Source: Alloprevotella sp. (GTDB lineage: Bacteria > Bacteroidota > Bacteroidia > Bacteroidales > Bacteroidaceae). From it: a stretch of DNA of 43,563 bases. Where the stretch lies: positions 1 through 43,563 of the forward strand of contig JAFUXE010000018.1 of NCBI GenBank assembly GCA_017477205.1. The letters are read 5' to 3'. Both the position numbers and the translations under genes were made by a program. This document shows positions 6,538 to 14,607 of the stretch, piece after piece (the first letter of the stretch is position 1; each line of letters begins with the position of its first letter). The notes under the pieces are model-generated. The model was not told the DNA's origin, ran no database searches, and was given only the letters and a program-made list of their open reading frames with translations.

Positions 6538-8481
6538 ATGAATAAAAGATATTCCGGTTGCTATTCCGCAATGCGCGTGTTGCGCTACCTGCTGAGTGTC
6601 CACGTGGGTGCCTTGGTGCTGATGACGGTGTTCCGCCTGTGTTTCCTCTGGGCTATGTCCGCACAGCTGGAGGGCGAGGCCACGTCGCGCTGGCCCGCAT
6701 TCCTGCGTGGCTTGTGGTTTGATAACGTGGTGGCATGCTACGTCATGCTGCCCGCATTGGTGGTTGCTGTCGTTGCCCTGTTGCTGCGTCGCGTAGGCCG
6801 CGGGCTTCGCCGTGCTGCCGACTGGTGGTTTGGTGCGACGTATGCCCTTGTGTTCATGGCTTGTGCGGCCAACATTCCCTACTTCGCCTATTTCACGCGT
6901 ACAATCAACTCGAGCATCTGGCAGTGGTTTGCCTATCCTGTGCAGACGGCGGGCATGCTCTATGGCGAGGCCGCCTGGATCAAGTACATCTTACTCTATT
7001 TCGTCGTTGTCGCATTGTTCGTCGCGCTGTTGCGCTTCCTGACGTGCAAGGAGGCAAAGCCTACGTCCGAGAAACCTTGGCGGCAATGGGCGTTCTGGGT
7101 GCTCGTGGCCTTGCTTCCGCTCTGTGCCTTCGGGGCGCGGGGACGCACCGGCTATAATCCCATCAAGGTGTCGGCAGCCTATTATTGCCAGCATACCGTA
7201 CTGAACCAGATGGGCGTGAATCCCGCCTTCAACCTCCTGCAGACCACGTTCGACGATATGCGCGAGGAAAACCGGAAGCTTCACCTCATGGATGGCGAAG
7301 AAGCTGTCCGCAACGTGCAGGAATACCTGCAACGCACTGGGATAGAAGGCATCTCGCCCCTTGCGCGGGACGTGAAACCGCAGGGAGAGCCCACGAAGCA
7401 GAACGTCGTCATCGTCCTGATGGAATCCATGAGCGCAAAGCTGATGTGCCGCTTCGGGAACGAAGCACACCTGACGCCTGTACTCGACAGCCTCTACGCA
7501 CGGGGAACGAGTTTTGCAAACTGCTATTCCGCAGGGAACCATACGAATCACGGCCTCTATGCCACACTCTACGGCTTCCCCTCCATCCTGAAGCGCAACG
7601 CCATGAAGGGCAGTTCCATTCCTGTTTACAGCGGCCTGCCCACCGTCCTGCGCGATGCCGGCTACCAGACGCTTTTCTTCATGACCCACGAGGCGCAGTA
7701 CGACAACATGAACGCCTTCTTGCGCACGAACGGATATCTGGAAATCTTCTCGCAGGAAAACTATCCCAAGGAGAAGATTGCCAACCACTTCGGTGTTCCC
7801 GACGATTACCTTTTCGAATATGCCCTGCCCGTGCTGAACGAGCGCGCAAAGACGGGGAAGCCCTTCTTCGCCACGCTCCTCACCATCTCGAACCATCCGC
7901 CCTTCGTCATCCAGCCCTACTTCCATCCTCATTCCTCGGAACCTGCTGAGCAGATTGTGGAGTATGCAGACTGGGCCATCGGACGCTTTATGGCAGAGGC
8001 CGCAAAGCAGCCCTGGTTTGAGAACACCATATTCGTGTTCCTTGGCGACCACGGGAAGAAACTTGGCGACACGCAGTACGAGGTGCCGGAGAGCTTCAAC
8101 CACATCCCCCTCATCTTCTACGGGAAAAGCATTGCGGCGAGAGAAATCGCCTCGCCCTGCGGACAAGTGGACGTCGGCCCCACCATCCTCGGCCTCCTGC
8201 GGGAACCCTATCGGCAGAACAACTTCGGCATTGACCTCCTGCGTGAGGAACGTCCCTGTATCTTCTATTCTGCCGACAACGTTGTCTGTGCCCGCGACTC
8301 GCTGAATCTCTTTATTTACAATCCCGAAGTGGGACGCGAGTTCCTCTACGACGTTTCCACGCCCGCCTTCCGCCCCGTGGCGGCCTCCACGCCCGCTTTC
8401 GATGCCTTGCGCCGCTACGTCTTCTCCAACTTGCAGGCAGCCGAGACCCTTGTGCAACGTGGCCAGACAATGGATAAATGA
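6538..8481 (+). CDS. LTA synthase-like membrane sulfatase/phosphotransferase
   Basis: 647 residues. The first roughly 210 residues carry about five transmembrane segments. The rest is an extracytoplasmic sulfatase-fold domain with NVVIVLMESMS (metal ligand E296), GNHTNHGLYATLYGFPS (T336, the expected threonine nucleophile) and FLGDHGKK (D504-H505). This architecture is shared by lipoteichoic acid synthase, OpgB and Bacteroidetes homologues that transfer phosphoglycerol or phosphoethanolamine to envelope glycans or lipids. The donor and acceptor cannot be told from sequence; a Gram-negative host makes true LTA unlikely. It has its own promoter and no close downstream partner. Confidence 0.85.
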   Translation: MNKRYSGCYSAMRVLRYLLSVHVGALVLMTVFRLCFLWAMSAQLEGEATSRWPAFLRGLWFDNVVACYVMLPALVVAVVALLLRRVGRGLRRAADWWFGATYALVFMACAANIPYFAYFTRTINSSIWQWFAYPVQTAGMLYGEAAWIKYILLYFVVVALFVALLRFLTCKEAKPTSEKPWRQWAFWVLVALLPLCAFGARGRTGYNPIKVSAAYYCQHTVLNQMGVNPAFNLLQTTFDDMREENRKLHLMDGEEAVRNVQEYLQRTGIEGISPLARDVKPQGEPTKQNVVIVLMESMSAKLMCRFGNEAHLTPVLDSLYARGTSFANCYSAGNHTNHGLYATLYGFPSILKRNAMKGSSIPVYSGLPTVLRDAGYQTLFFMTHEAQYDNMNAFLRTNGYLEIFSQENYPKEKIANHFGVPDDYLFEYALPVLNERAKTGKPFFATLLTISNHPPFVIQPYFHPHSSEPAEQIVEYADWAIGRFMAEAAKQPWFENTIFVFLGDHGKKLGDTQYEVPESFNHIPLIFYGKSIAAREIASPCGQVDVGPTILGLLREPYRQNNFGIDLLREERPCIFYSADNVVCARDSLNLFIYNPEVGREFLYDVSTPAFRPVAASTPAFDALRRYVFSNLQAAETLVQRGQTMDK

Positions 8482-8600
8482 GCGGCGGACAATTAAACCT
8501 TTGGCCTCCTGTGACACTCTAAACGGTAAACGATAAAAACAACAAGCATACCGACACGCAAGCTTCCGAAGCGTCGAAACGCACAAAAAAGCCGGAAATA

Positions 8601-8632
8601 CTTGCTCCTCTTTGCAGTTTCTATTATCTTTG
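8601..8632 (+). promoter_or_regulatory. Promoter for the TlpA thioredoxin gene
   Basis: CTTG (8601-8604), 20 bp, then a perfect -7 box TATCTTTG (8625-8632). The -7 box is inside the left copy of the 20-bp inverted repeat, while the -33 box is outside it. Confidence 0.75.
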
Positions 8633-8665
8633 CCGCGAAATATCAACAAAAAACGCACTAAAATC

Positions 8666-9157
8666 ATGAAAAGACTTCTTATCCTCGCCGTGCTGGCTAC
8701 AGCATTTGTAGGCATGGCATCCGCTCAGCTCCCCAACCTGCCGCTGAAAGACATCAACGGAAAGGCCGTACGCACGGACACCCTGAACAATGGTGGCAAA
8801 CCCTTCATCATTACTTTCTTCGCAACGTGGTGCAAGCCTTGCAACCGCGAGCTGAAAGCCATTCAGGAAGTTTACGAAGAGTGGCAGGAAGAGACCGGCC
8901 TGCGCGTCGTGGCCATCTCCACCGACCAGGCCCAGAACATCCACAAAGTGAAGCCCCTCGTGGACGGATACGGATGGGAGTTTGAAATCCTGCTTGACCC
9001 GAACAGCGACTTCCGCCGCGCTATGGGTGTGAACATGATTCCGCACGCCTTTGTCATTGACGGCAACGGAAAGGTCGCCCTCAGCCACACCGGCTACAAG
9101 GAAGGCGACGAAGAGGAACTCTACGAAAAGGTGAAGGAACTTCTCGGCTTGGAATAA
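8666..9157 (+). CDS. Exported TlpA-like thioredoxin
   Basis: 163 residues from ATG 8666, chosen because it begins the signal peptide MKRLLILAVLATAFVGMASAQ; an upstream in-frame start would spoil it. The mature part is a TlpA/AhpC-TSA thioredoxin fold with FFATWCKPCNREL (C56 and C59), a middle EILLDPNSDFRRAMGVNMIPHAFVID with the cis-proline (IPHAF), and an acidic C-terminal helix. It should reduce disulfides in the periplasm or outer-membrane clients. Its neighbours are a DUF6029 protein, an Omp28 protein that itself has a CxxC, and a cysteine-containing secreted protein, suggesting a shared redox role. Confidence 0.9.
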   Translation: MKRLLILAVLATAFVGMASAQLPNLPLKDINGKAVRTDTLNNGGKPFIITFFATWCKPCNRELKAIQEVYEEWQEETGLRVVAISTDQAQNIHKVKPLVDGYGWEFEILLDPNSDFRRAMGVNMIPHAFVIDGNGKVALSHTGYKEGDEEELYEKVKELLGLE

Positions 9158-9220
9158 AGATGTTTTCAAGGCTCGAAAAACATTTTCCGAGGCTTAAAAA
9201 ACAATTTTCAAGGCTTGAAG
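9141..9220. repeat. Four imperfect palindromic repeats, 20-22 bp apart
   Basis: The dyad TTCAAG-G-CTTGAA is repeated with variation from about 9141 (inside the last codons of the thioredoxin gene), 9163, 9183 and 9205. The best copies read TTTTCAAGGCTcGAAAAA and TTTTCAAGGCTTGAAG. The near-regular two-turn spacing fits cooperative protein binding or serial hairpins in the RNA between the thioredoxin and DUF6029-type genes. No T run marks them as classical terminators. Confidence 0.7.
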
Positions 9221-9254
9221 TTTAAAGTTTAAGCGGCAAAGATAATAGAAACAC

Positions 9255-10970
9255 ATGAGAAAACTCGCTTCGCTGACCCTGCTATGCACGCTTGCCCTTA
9301 CGGCGACGGCGCAGGAAGAGGGTCCCGACAAGATCAGAATCACAGGAAGCGTGCAGAGCGACATCCTCATTCCGCAGGAAGACGAGAAGATAGGAACCGG
9401 CACGTATGACGATTTCGCCCTGACAAACACCTATGCCGACTTGCAGCTCCGCAGCAAGTACGTAGAGGCAGGCGCGCGCTTCGAATTTACCGAATACCCC
9501 CTCCCCGGATACGAAAAGGATTTCGAGGGTTGGGGCGTTCCCTATTTTTATGCAAAGGGCCGCTATAAGTGGGCAGAGCTCACGGCGGGCGACTTCTACG
9601 ACCAGTTCGGCTCAGGCCTCATCTTCCGTACCTATGAGGAGCGCAGCCTTGGCATTGACAACGCCCTTCGCGGCGGACGCCTCGTGCTGACACCCTTCAA
9701 GGGCGTGCAGCTGAAGGCCCTTGGCGGTAAGCAGCGCCGCTACTGGAAGCACAACAAGTCGTGGGTCTATGGCGGCGACCTGGAACTGGGCCTCGACCAA
9801 TGGATCAAGCCCCTCTCCGAGAGCGGCACTTATCTGACGCTGGGCTTCTCCGCCGTCTCCAAGCATGAGGACGACGAGGACGTACTGGCCATCCGTCCCA
9901 CGGGACAGCAGGACGAATACGGTGCCGACATCGTCGGTGCCTATAAGCTCAACCTGCCGAAGAACGTGGGTGCCTTCGATGTCCGCATGAACCTGCAGAA
10001 GGGCGGCTTCGGCCTCCTTGCCGAATATGCCCAGAAGGGTCACGATCCCTCGTTTGACAACAGCCTCACCTACCGTCACGGCCGCACCGTCCTGCTCTCG
10101 ACCTCCTATTCGAAGAAAGGATTGAGCCTGCTCCTTCAGGCCAAGCGCAGCGAGGACATGAGCTTCAGGAGTCGTCGTATGATGACGGGAACTTCCAGCT
10201 TCATCAACCACCTGCCCGCATTCTCGTTCCAGCATACATACGCACTGGCGGCACTCTATCCCTACGCCACGCAGAACACACCGGGAGAATGGGCGTTCCA
10301 GGGGCAGTTTGGCTATACCTTCAAGCGCAAAACACCGCTGGGCGGTAAGTATGGCACGCACATTGAGGTGAGCGCAAGCCACATCCGGGGTATCGAGACG
10401 CGTGACCTCGGTGAAGAAAGCCTCACGGGCACACGCGGCTATCACACCCGCTTCTTCAACTGGGGCGACGAAACCTACTATCAGGATATCAACGTGCAGC
10501 TGGAGAAGAAACTCTCCAAGAAGTTCAAGCTGAACCTGATGTACGTCAACCAGCGCTACAACAAGACCGTCGTGGAAGGCGAGGGCGGCACCATCAAGAG
10601 CAACATCTTCGTGGCCGAGGGAAAGTACCAGCTCAGCAAGAAACTCACGCTTCGCGGTGAGGCGCAGTATCTGCACACGGAACAGGACCAGAAAGACTGG
10701 TGGTTCGGCCTGTTGGAACTCTCCGTGCTGCCCGACTTCATGTTTACCGTCAGCGACCAGTTCAACGCCCACGTTCCCGAGGGCGGCAAGCTCGGAGCTC
10801 CGACGCATCCCGTACATTACTACAATGCAATGGTCACCTGGACGAAGGGTGCACACCGCCTGACGCTCGGCTATGCCAAGGTGCGTGCCGGTTTCAACTG
10901 CTCCGGTGGTGTCTGCCGCTGGGTACCCGCACAGAAAGGTGTTCAGATTTCCTACAACTTTAACTTTTAG
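9255..10970 (+). CDS. DUF6029-like outer-membrane protein
   Basis: 571 residues with a signal peptide (MRKLASLTLLCTLALTATAQ). The mature protein is built of amphipathic strands rich in Y, G and charged residues (for example YFYAKGRYKWAELTAGDFYDQFGSGLIFRTYEERSLGIDNALRGGR) and ends in a strand closing with F (VQISYNFNF), as outer-membrane barrels do. It matches my recollection of the Bacteroidetes DUF6029 family, of unknown function, often next to an Omp28 gene as here. The start codon lies 2 bp after the right inverted-repeat copy. No sense-strand -7 box was found in the 97-bp gap, so it may depend on read-through from the thioredoxin promoter. Confidence 0.7.
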   Translation: MRKLASLTLLCTLALTATAQEEGPDKIRITGSVQSDILIPQEDEKIGTGTYDDFALTNTYADLQLRSKYVEAGARFEFTEYPLPGYEKDFEGWGVPYFYAKGRYKWAELTAGDFYDQFGSGLIFRTYEERSLGIDNALRGGRLVLTPFKGVQLKALGGKQRRYWKHNKSWVYGGDLELGLDQWIKPLSESGTYLTLGFSAVSKHEDDEDVLAIRPTGQQDEYGADIVGAYKLNLPKNVGAFDVRMNLQKGGFGLLAEYAQKGHDPSFDNSLTYRHGRTVLLSTSYSKKGLSLLLQAKRSEDMSFRSRRMMTGTSSFINHLPAFSFQHTYALAALYPYATQNTPGEWAFQGQFGYTFKRKTPLGGKYGTHIEVSASHIRGIETRDLGEESLTGTRGYHTRFFNWGDETYYQDINVQLEKKLSKKFKLNLMYVNQRYNKTVVEGEGGTIKSNIFVAEGKYQLSKKLTLRGEAQYLHTEQDQKDWWFGLLELSVLPDFMFTVSDQFNAHVPEGGKLGAPTHPVHYYNAMVTWTKGAHRLTLGYAKVRAGFNCSGGVCRWVPAQKGVQISYNFNF

Positions 10971-10982
10971 TTGAAAACTGAA

Positions 10983-11774
10983 ATGAAAAAGATATTTCTC
11001 TTTTGTGTAGCTCTATGCACACTCGCCGCTTGCGACGAAATCAAGGAGGACGAACGTTTCTCCGACGAACCGGTCACCTTCACGCCGCTGAAGAACGTGC
11101 TCATTGAGGACTTCACGGGCCAGAACTGCCTGAACTGTCCCAATGCGGCTGGTGCCACGCACGCCCTCCAGAAACTCTATGGCGAGGAACACGTCATAGC
11201 TGTGGCCATACATGGCGGTGATATGAAAATGCCGCTTCCCGCAACGAACCCCTTGCAGCTGGCAACGGAACAGGGCGACGAATACAACACGCATTGGAAC
11301 ATCGCCTCCTGGCCGGCCGGCATGGTGGACAGAACGGGCGTTCGTGAATACACAACGTGGAGCGCGGAAGCCGTGAAACGCATGCAGCTCACGTCGCCCG
11401 TGGAGATGGAAGCGTCGCTGTTTGCCGACAATGCCGCAGAAATCAAGGCCGACAGCGTGACCCTGCAGGTGACTGTTACGGCAGAGGACGCAGCGGAAGG
11501 TAAAATCCAGGTGTGGCTTGTGGAGGATGACATCACAGCTATGCAGCGTATGCCGGACGGCTCGCTGAACGCAAACTATGTACACCAACACGTGTTCCGC
11601 ACGAGTGTCAACAATCCCTATGGTGACGACTTCAGTATAGCAAAGGGAGAGAATCAGACCTTGAAGTTCGGCTGCGTCCTGTCTCCCACGTGGAAGCGCG
11701 AGAACATGGGCATCGTGGCCTTCATCTTCAACGACAAGGACGGCGTTGTACAGGCCGTTCGCGGCAAACTTTAA
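10983..11774 (+). CDS. Omp28 family lipoprotein with CxxC
   Basis: 263 residues from ATG 10983, 12 bp after the previous gene; a TTG at 10971 is in frame but would lengthen the signal. The lipobox LAAC puts the lipid on C17. The domain begins NVLIEDFTGQNCLNCPNAAGATHAL, an Omp28-type thioredoxin-like start with C49-L-N-C52, and continues with HWNIASWPAGMVDRTG. Omp28 was described as a Porphyromonas surface protein and its function is unclear. A redox role is inferred from the CxxC and the upstream thioredoxin. It is probably translated from the same mRNA as the DUF6029-type gene. Confidence 0.85.
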   Translation: MKKIFLFCVALCTLAACDEIKEDERFSDEPVTFTPLKNVLIEDFTGQNCLNCPNAAGATHALQKLYGEEHVIAVAIHGGDMKMPLPATNPLQLATEQGDEYNTHWNIASWPAGMVDRTGVREYTTWSAEAVKRMQLTSPVEMEASLFADNAAEIKADSVTLQVTVTAEDAAEGKIQVWLVEDDITAMQRMPDGSLNANYVHQHVFRTSVNNPYGDDFSIAKGENQTLKFGCVLSPTWKRENMGIVAFIFNDKDGVVQAVRGKL

Positions 11775-11832
11775 CAAGGCGATAACTCCGCATACGGATA
11801 ACGATAATACTAAAAACTAAAAACGATACATT

Positions 11833-12582
11833 ATGAAAAAACTCTACACACTTTTAGCTACCGTTCTTTGCGGCAGCGCAGCTTTTGCCCAGTCCTTCAA
11901 CGTAACATGGAATGGTACCGAAGTGAAGGAAGGCGAAACCGTAACCATTGAGGCTGAGGTGGAAGATTACTTCGGTGACGGAAGCCTTGTCTTCGTGGAA
12001 GCCAAGTCGAACCCCACTGTTTCAACGGGCTTGTTGATAAACAAACTTGTCGGCAGCGACATTGACTTTTCTGTTGTAGCCAAAGTCCAGTCAAGCACAG
12101 TGCAGACCTATGCCCTGCAAATGTGCTGCGGCGGCGACTGCATGCGTGCAATGAATGGAACCGTGACGAAGAATTTCAATACTTCCAAGGTGATGGGTGA
12201 CAAAGACCATATCCCCTTCCAGTATGATTTGGACTTCTCAGCGGAAGGCAACTACGGCACGGTGAAGACCGTTGTGGAGATGAGTGCCGCTGGTACGAGC
12301 CTGAAGTTCTACGTGAACTTCGTTTACAGCGAGGGTGCATCCGTGACGGCTGCTACGGCAAACAACTTTTTCCGCCTCGTTGAAGGTGGCGTGAACTACA
12401 GTTTCTCCACTTCCGCTCCCCGCAAGCTGAGCGTATATTCCGTAGATGGCAAGCTGCTTCAGAATGCACAGCTCGCACAGCGCGGCACGATACACTTCAA
12501 CGCTCTCCCCGCAGGCGTCTATGTGCTTGAGGTGAAGGAAAAGGGCCGCAAGGCTTTCTCCAAAAAGGTCTATATCTACTAA
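11833..12582 (+). CDS. Secreted protein with T9SS sorting domain
   Basis: 249 residues with a signal peptide (MKKLYTLLATVLCGSAAFAQ). The N-terminal part is a beta-rich domain with an unusual cysteine cluster (ALQMCCGGDCMRAM around residue 100). The last 60 residues (SAPRKLSVYSVDGKLLQNA...LPAGVYVLEVKEKGRKAFSKKVYIY) are a type A T9SS C-terminal signal, which directs export across the outer membrane and attachment by the PorU sortase. The catalytic or binding function is not recognisable. It lies 58 bp after the Omp28 gene and is followed by a terminator, so it probably closes the thioredoxin-DUF6029-Omp28 transcript. Confidence 0.85.
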   Translation: MKKLYTLLATVLCGSAAFAQSFNVTWNGTEVKEGETVTIEAEVEDYFGDGSLVFVEAKSNPTVSTGLLINKLVGSDIDFSVVAKVQSSTVQTYALQMCCGGDCMRAMNGTVTKNFNTSKVMGDKDHIPFQYDLDFSAEGNYGTVKTVVEMSAAGTSLKFYVNFVYSEGASVTAATANNFFRLVEGGVNYSFSTSAPRKLSVYSVDGKLLQNAQLAQRGTIHFNALPAGVYVLEVKEKGRKAFSKKVYIY

Positions 12583-12603
12583 GATAAGGAAAAACGTGTA
12601 AGG

Positions 12604-12637
12604 AGGAGCAATTTCAAGGAATTGCTCTTTCTTCTTT
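12604..12637 (+). terminator. Intrinsic terminator after the T9SS cargo gene
   Basis: GAGCAATT (12606-12613) pairs with AATTGCTC (12620-12627) around a 6-nt loop, followed by TTTCTTCTTT. Confidence 0.8.
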
Positions 12638-12672
12638 CGTTTTCTACAACACACAAACTTGACGCACAAGCT

Positions 12673-14598
12673 ATGAAAAGGTTCATATCCATATTGACGA
12701 TGGCCCTCCTGCTTTTTGCCGGAAATGCTTTCGCACAATCTTCCAGCAGGATGGAAGTAACCCTGGACTTCAATTCGGGCAGCCTCGTGGATGCAAATCC
12801 CTTCTTGCTGGCTCCTCTCTGGGAGTCGGCAAACAGTCCCAAGGTATCCGTCAGAAGTAACTACGGAAACTATATCACGGGAACGTCCAACGGCTATGTC
12901 CAGACGGACAACAACTACATCGCCTTTTTTGCGGGCAGCTCTTATACCCCTTACACCGTGACGATTGAGGACGGGTACTCCATTACGGGCTATAGCATCA
13001 TGGCCTATACGCAGGGCGAGGAGTACCAGATAGGTTTCTCCGAGGGCAACCACTACTTCGACTTTGGCGAGAACGAGGTCGAGGAGGTTGTGGAATTTGG
13101 TGCCACGCAGTCCTTCACGTTCCGCCTGGCTGGTGAAAACGCCTGGCTCATGACCCGCCTCACGCTTTATATAGAAAGCGAGAAGGTGGCACCGGTGCGC
13201 TATGTGATAAAAGGTACAGACGGAAACACCCTTTTGGAGCAGACGCTTGTTGGAGAAGTAGGTACCACCATATCCGAACTTCCCGAAAACCTGAAGCGTG
13301 CATACACAACCTATGAATATGCAAGCCCCGTTACGGTGGCACGCGACAAGGAGAATACATTCGAGGCCGTAGCCACCTTCAACCTTCCCTTCTCCACAGA
13401 CGAGGGAACACGTTACTTTGTTAATCTGGGCGGCAGGGACTTCCTGCTCTATGCCGCCAACGTTGACATCTTCAGTGCCAAGGAAGAACCAAGCCTCGCT
13501 GACTCCTTGAGTCTGGAATTCCAGTGGATGTTCGAAGGTGACCCTTATCGTGGCATCGGCTTGCGCAATGCCGCTACGGACAGGTATGCGATAGGATTTG
13601 TTTCAGCCGGATCACAATACACCGCCCAGTATTCTGACTTGGCAGAGGAGTTTGCCGGATGGAACATCGTGGATGCCAGCGACGTGGAGAAAGGCGGTTT
13701 CAAGCTCTACATGAACGGAACCGACTACCTTTGCATCTACAATTATAACTTCTACGTTTCCAACCAAGACTATTTCTACGCAGACCGCTATGGACTGATT
13801 ACGCTGACGCCCGTTCCGGATTACGAGCCGGTTGAGGTCACGTATGTCGTGGTTGACAAGGACGGACAGGAAGTGGCCAGGGAAAGTGAATACAAGCTGG
13901 CGGGTGACAGGGTTTCCGACATTCCCGACCACATGAAGCGCGGCTTCTGTTCCTATAAGTTGGACAATGCGTTCAAGGCTGCAACGGGCGGCGACAACGT
14001 GATGAAGGCCGTTGTGACCTATAACCTGCCCTTCCAGACGCGCGAGGAAAATCCCCGTGCCTGGTACTGCCTCACGGTGGACAACAACCTCCTTCTGGGT
14101 GCGCTGACAATGGACGACGGCACCGTGCAGGGCTATGCGTTCGGACAAAAGGATGGTTTCTCCTATGAGGAATATACAAACGAGCCCATCTGCTGGTGGT
14201 CGTTCTCCGGAAATCCTTACGCAGGCTTTACGCTGCGCAATGCCGACACGAACCTCTACCTCTGCGCTGCGGCAAGCGACTATGCATACGTGCGAATGGA
14301 TCAGGATTTGTGGTATGTGGGTGAAGGCACGAACAAGGGTATTACCCTTACGAATGCAATGAACGACAACCACCTTTACTATGTGGAAGGTACAGACCAG
14401 TTCTACAACTTCTCCTATTCGGCCTTCATTACGTCCTTCCAGCTACTCAAGGTGGCAGAGGACAGGGTGGGCATCTCTTCCGTAGCGGCAAGCTCTGCGG
14501 CTGACGGCGCATGCTATGACCTCCAAGGTCGCAAAGTGGCAAATCCACAGGCAGGTGTTTACGTGAAGGAAGGTCGAAAGTACCTTAGAATGAAATAA
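12673..14598 (+). CDS. Large secreted protein, two internal repeats, sorting tail
   Basis: 641 residues from ATG 12673, which starts the signal peptide MKRFISILTMALLLFAGNAFAQ; the frame is open from 12622 but that start would mask it. After an N-terminal beta domain, two long repeats follow: about residues 172-370 (VRYVIKGTDGNTLLEQ ... NLPFST) and 387-590 (VTYVVVDKDGQEVARE ... NLPFQT), each followed by a W/Y-rich section with GNPYAGFTLRNADT or GDPYRGIGLRNAAT. The C-terminus is CYDLQGRKVANPQAGVYVKEGRKYLRMK, the short sorting-like tail common in Prevotella secreted proteins. Function unknown; the repeats could bind glycans. No good promoter was found; leuS starts 9 bp after its stop. Confidence 0.75.
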   Translation: MKRFISILTMALLLFAGNAFAQSSSRMEVTLDFNSGSLVDANPFLLAPLWESANSPKVSVRSNYGNYITGTSNGYVQTDNNYIAFFAGSSYTPYTVTIEDGYSITGYSIMAYTQGEEYQIGFSEGNHYFDFGENEVEEVVEFGATQSFTFRLAGENAWLMTRLTLYIESEKVAPVRYVIKGTDGNTLLEQTLVGEVGTTISELPENLKRAYTTYEYASPVTVARDKENTFEAVATFNLPFSTDEGTRYFVNLGGRDFLLYAANVDIFSAKEEPSLADSLSLEFQWMFEGDPYRGIGLRNAATDRYAIGFVSAGSQYTAQYSDLAEEFAGWNIVDASDVEKGGFKLYMNGTDYLCIYNYNFYVSNQDYFYADRYGLITLTPVPDYEPVEVTYVVVDKDGQEVARESEYKLAGDRVSDIPDHMKRGFCSYKLDNAFKAATGGDNVMKAVVTYNLPFQTREENPRAWYCLTVDNNLLLGALTMDDGTVQGYAFGQKDGFSYEEYTNEPICWWSFSGNPYAGFTLRNADTNLYLCAAASDYAYVRMDQDLWYVGEGTNKGITLTNAMNDNHLYYVEGTDQFYNFSYSAFITSFQLLKVAEDRVGISSVAASSAADGACYDLQGRKVANPQAGVYVKEGRKYLRMK

Positions 14599-14607
14599 AA
14601 GCTGATA

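Larger units (their letters stand above)
8617..9252. repeat. Perfect 20-bp inverted repeat around the thioredoxin gene
   Basis: Bases 8617-8636 and the reverse complement of 9233-9252 are identical over 20 bp, and the identity stops at both edges. The repeat reads GTTTCTAT then the -7 element TATCTTTG then CCGC. The left copy is the promoter of the thioredoxin gene. The right copy points the same box leftward and ends 2 bp before the ATG of the DUF6029-type gene. The enclosed segment (8637-9232) carries the thioredoxin gene. Inverted repeats of this length bound invertible promoters in Bacteroides, but no recombinase gene lies in this window. Confidence 0.9.

Noticed and set aside
6991..8715. 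574-codon minus-strand frame
   Set aside because: Antisense to the membrane sulfatase, whose motifs and promoter are clear; no recognisable domain in the reverse product.
9612..10856. 414-codon minus-strand frame
   Set aside because: Antisense to the DUF6029-type gene; composition reflects complementary codon bias.
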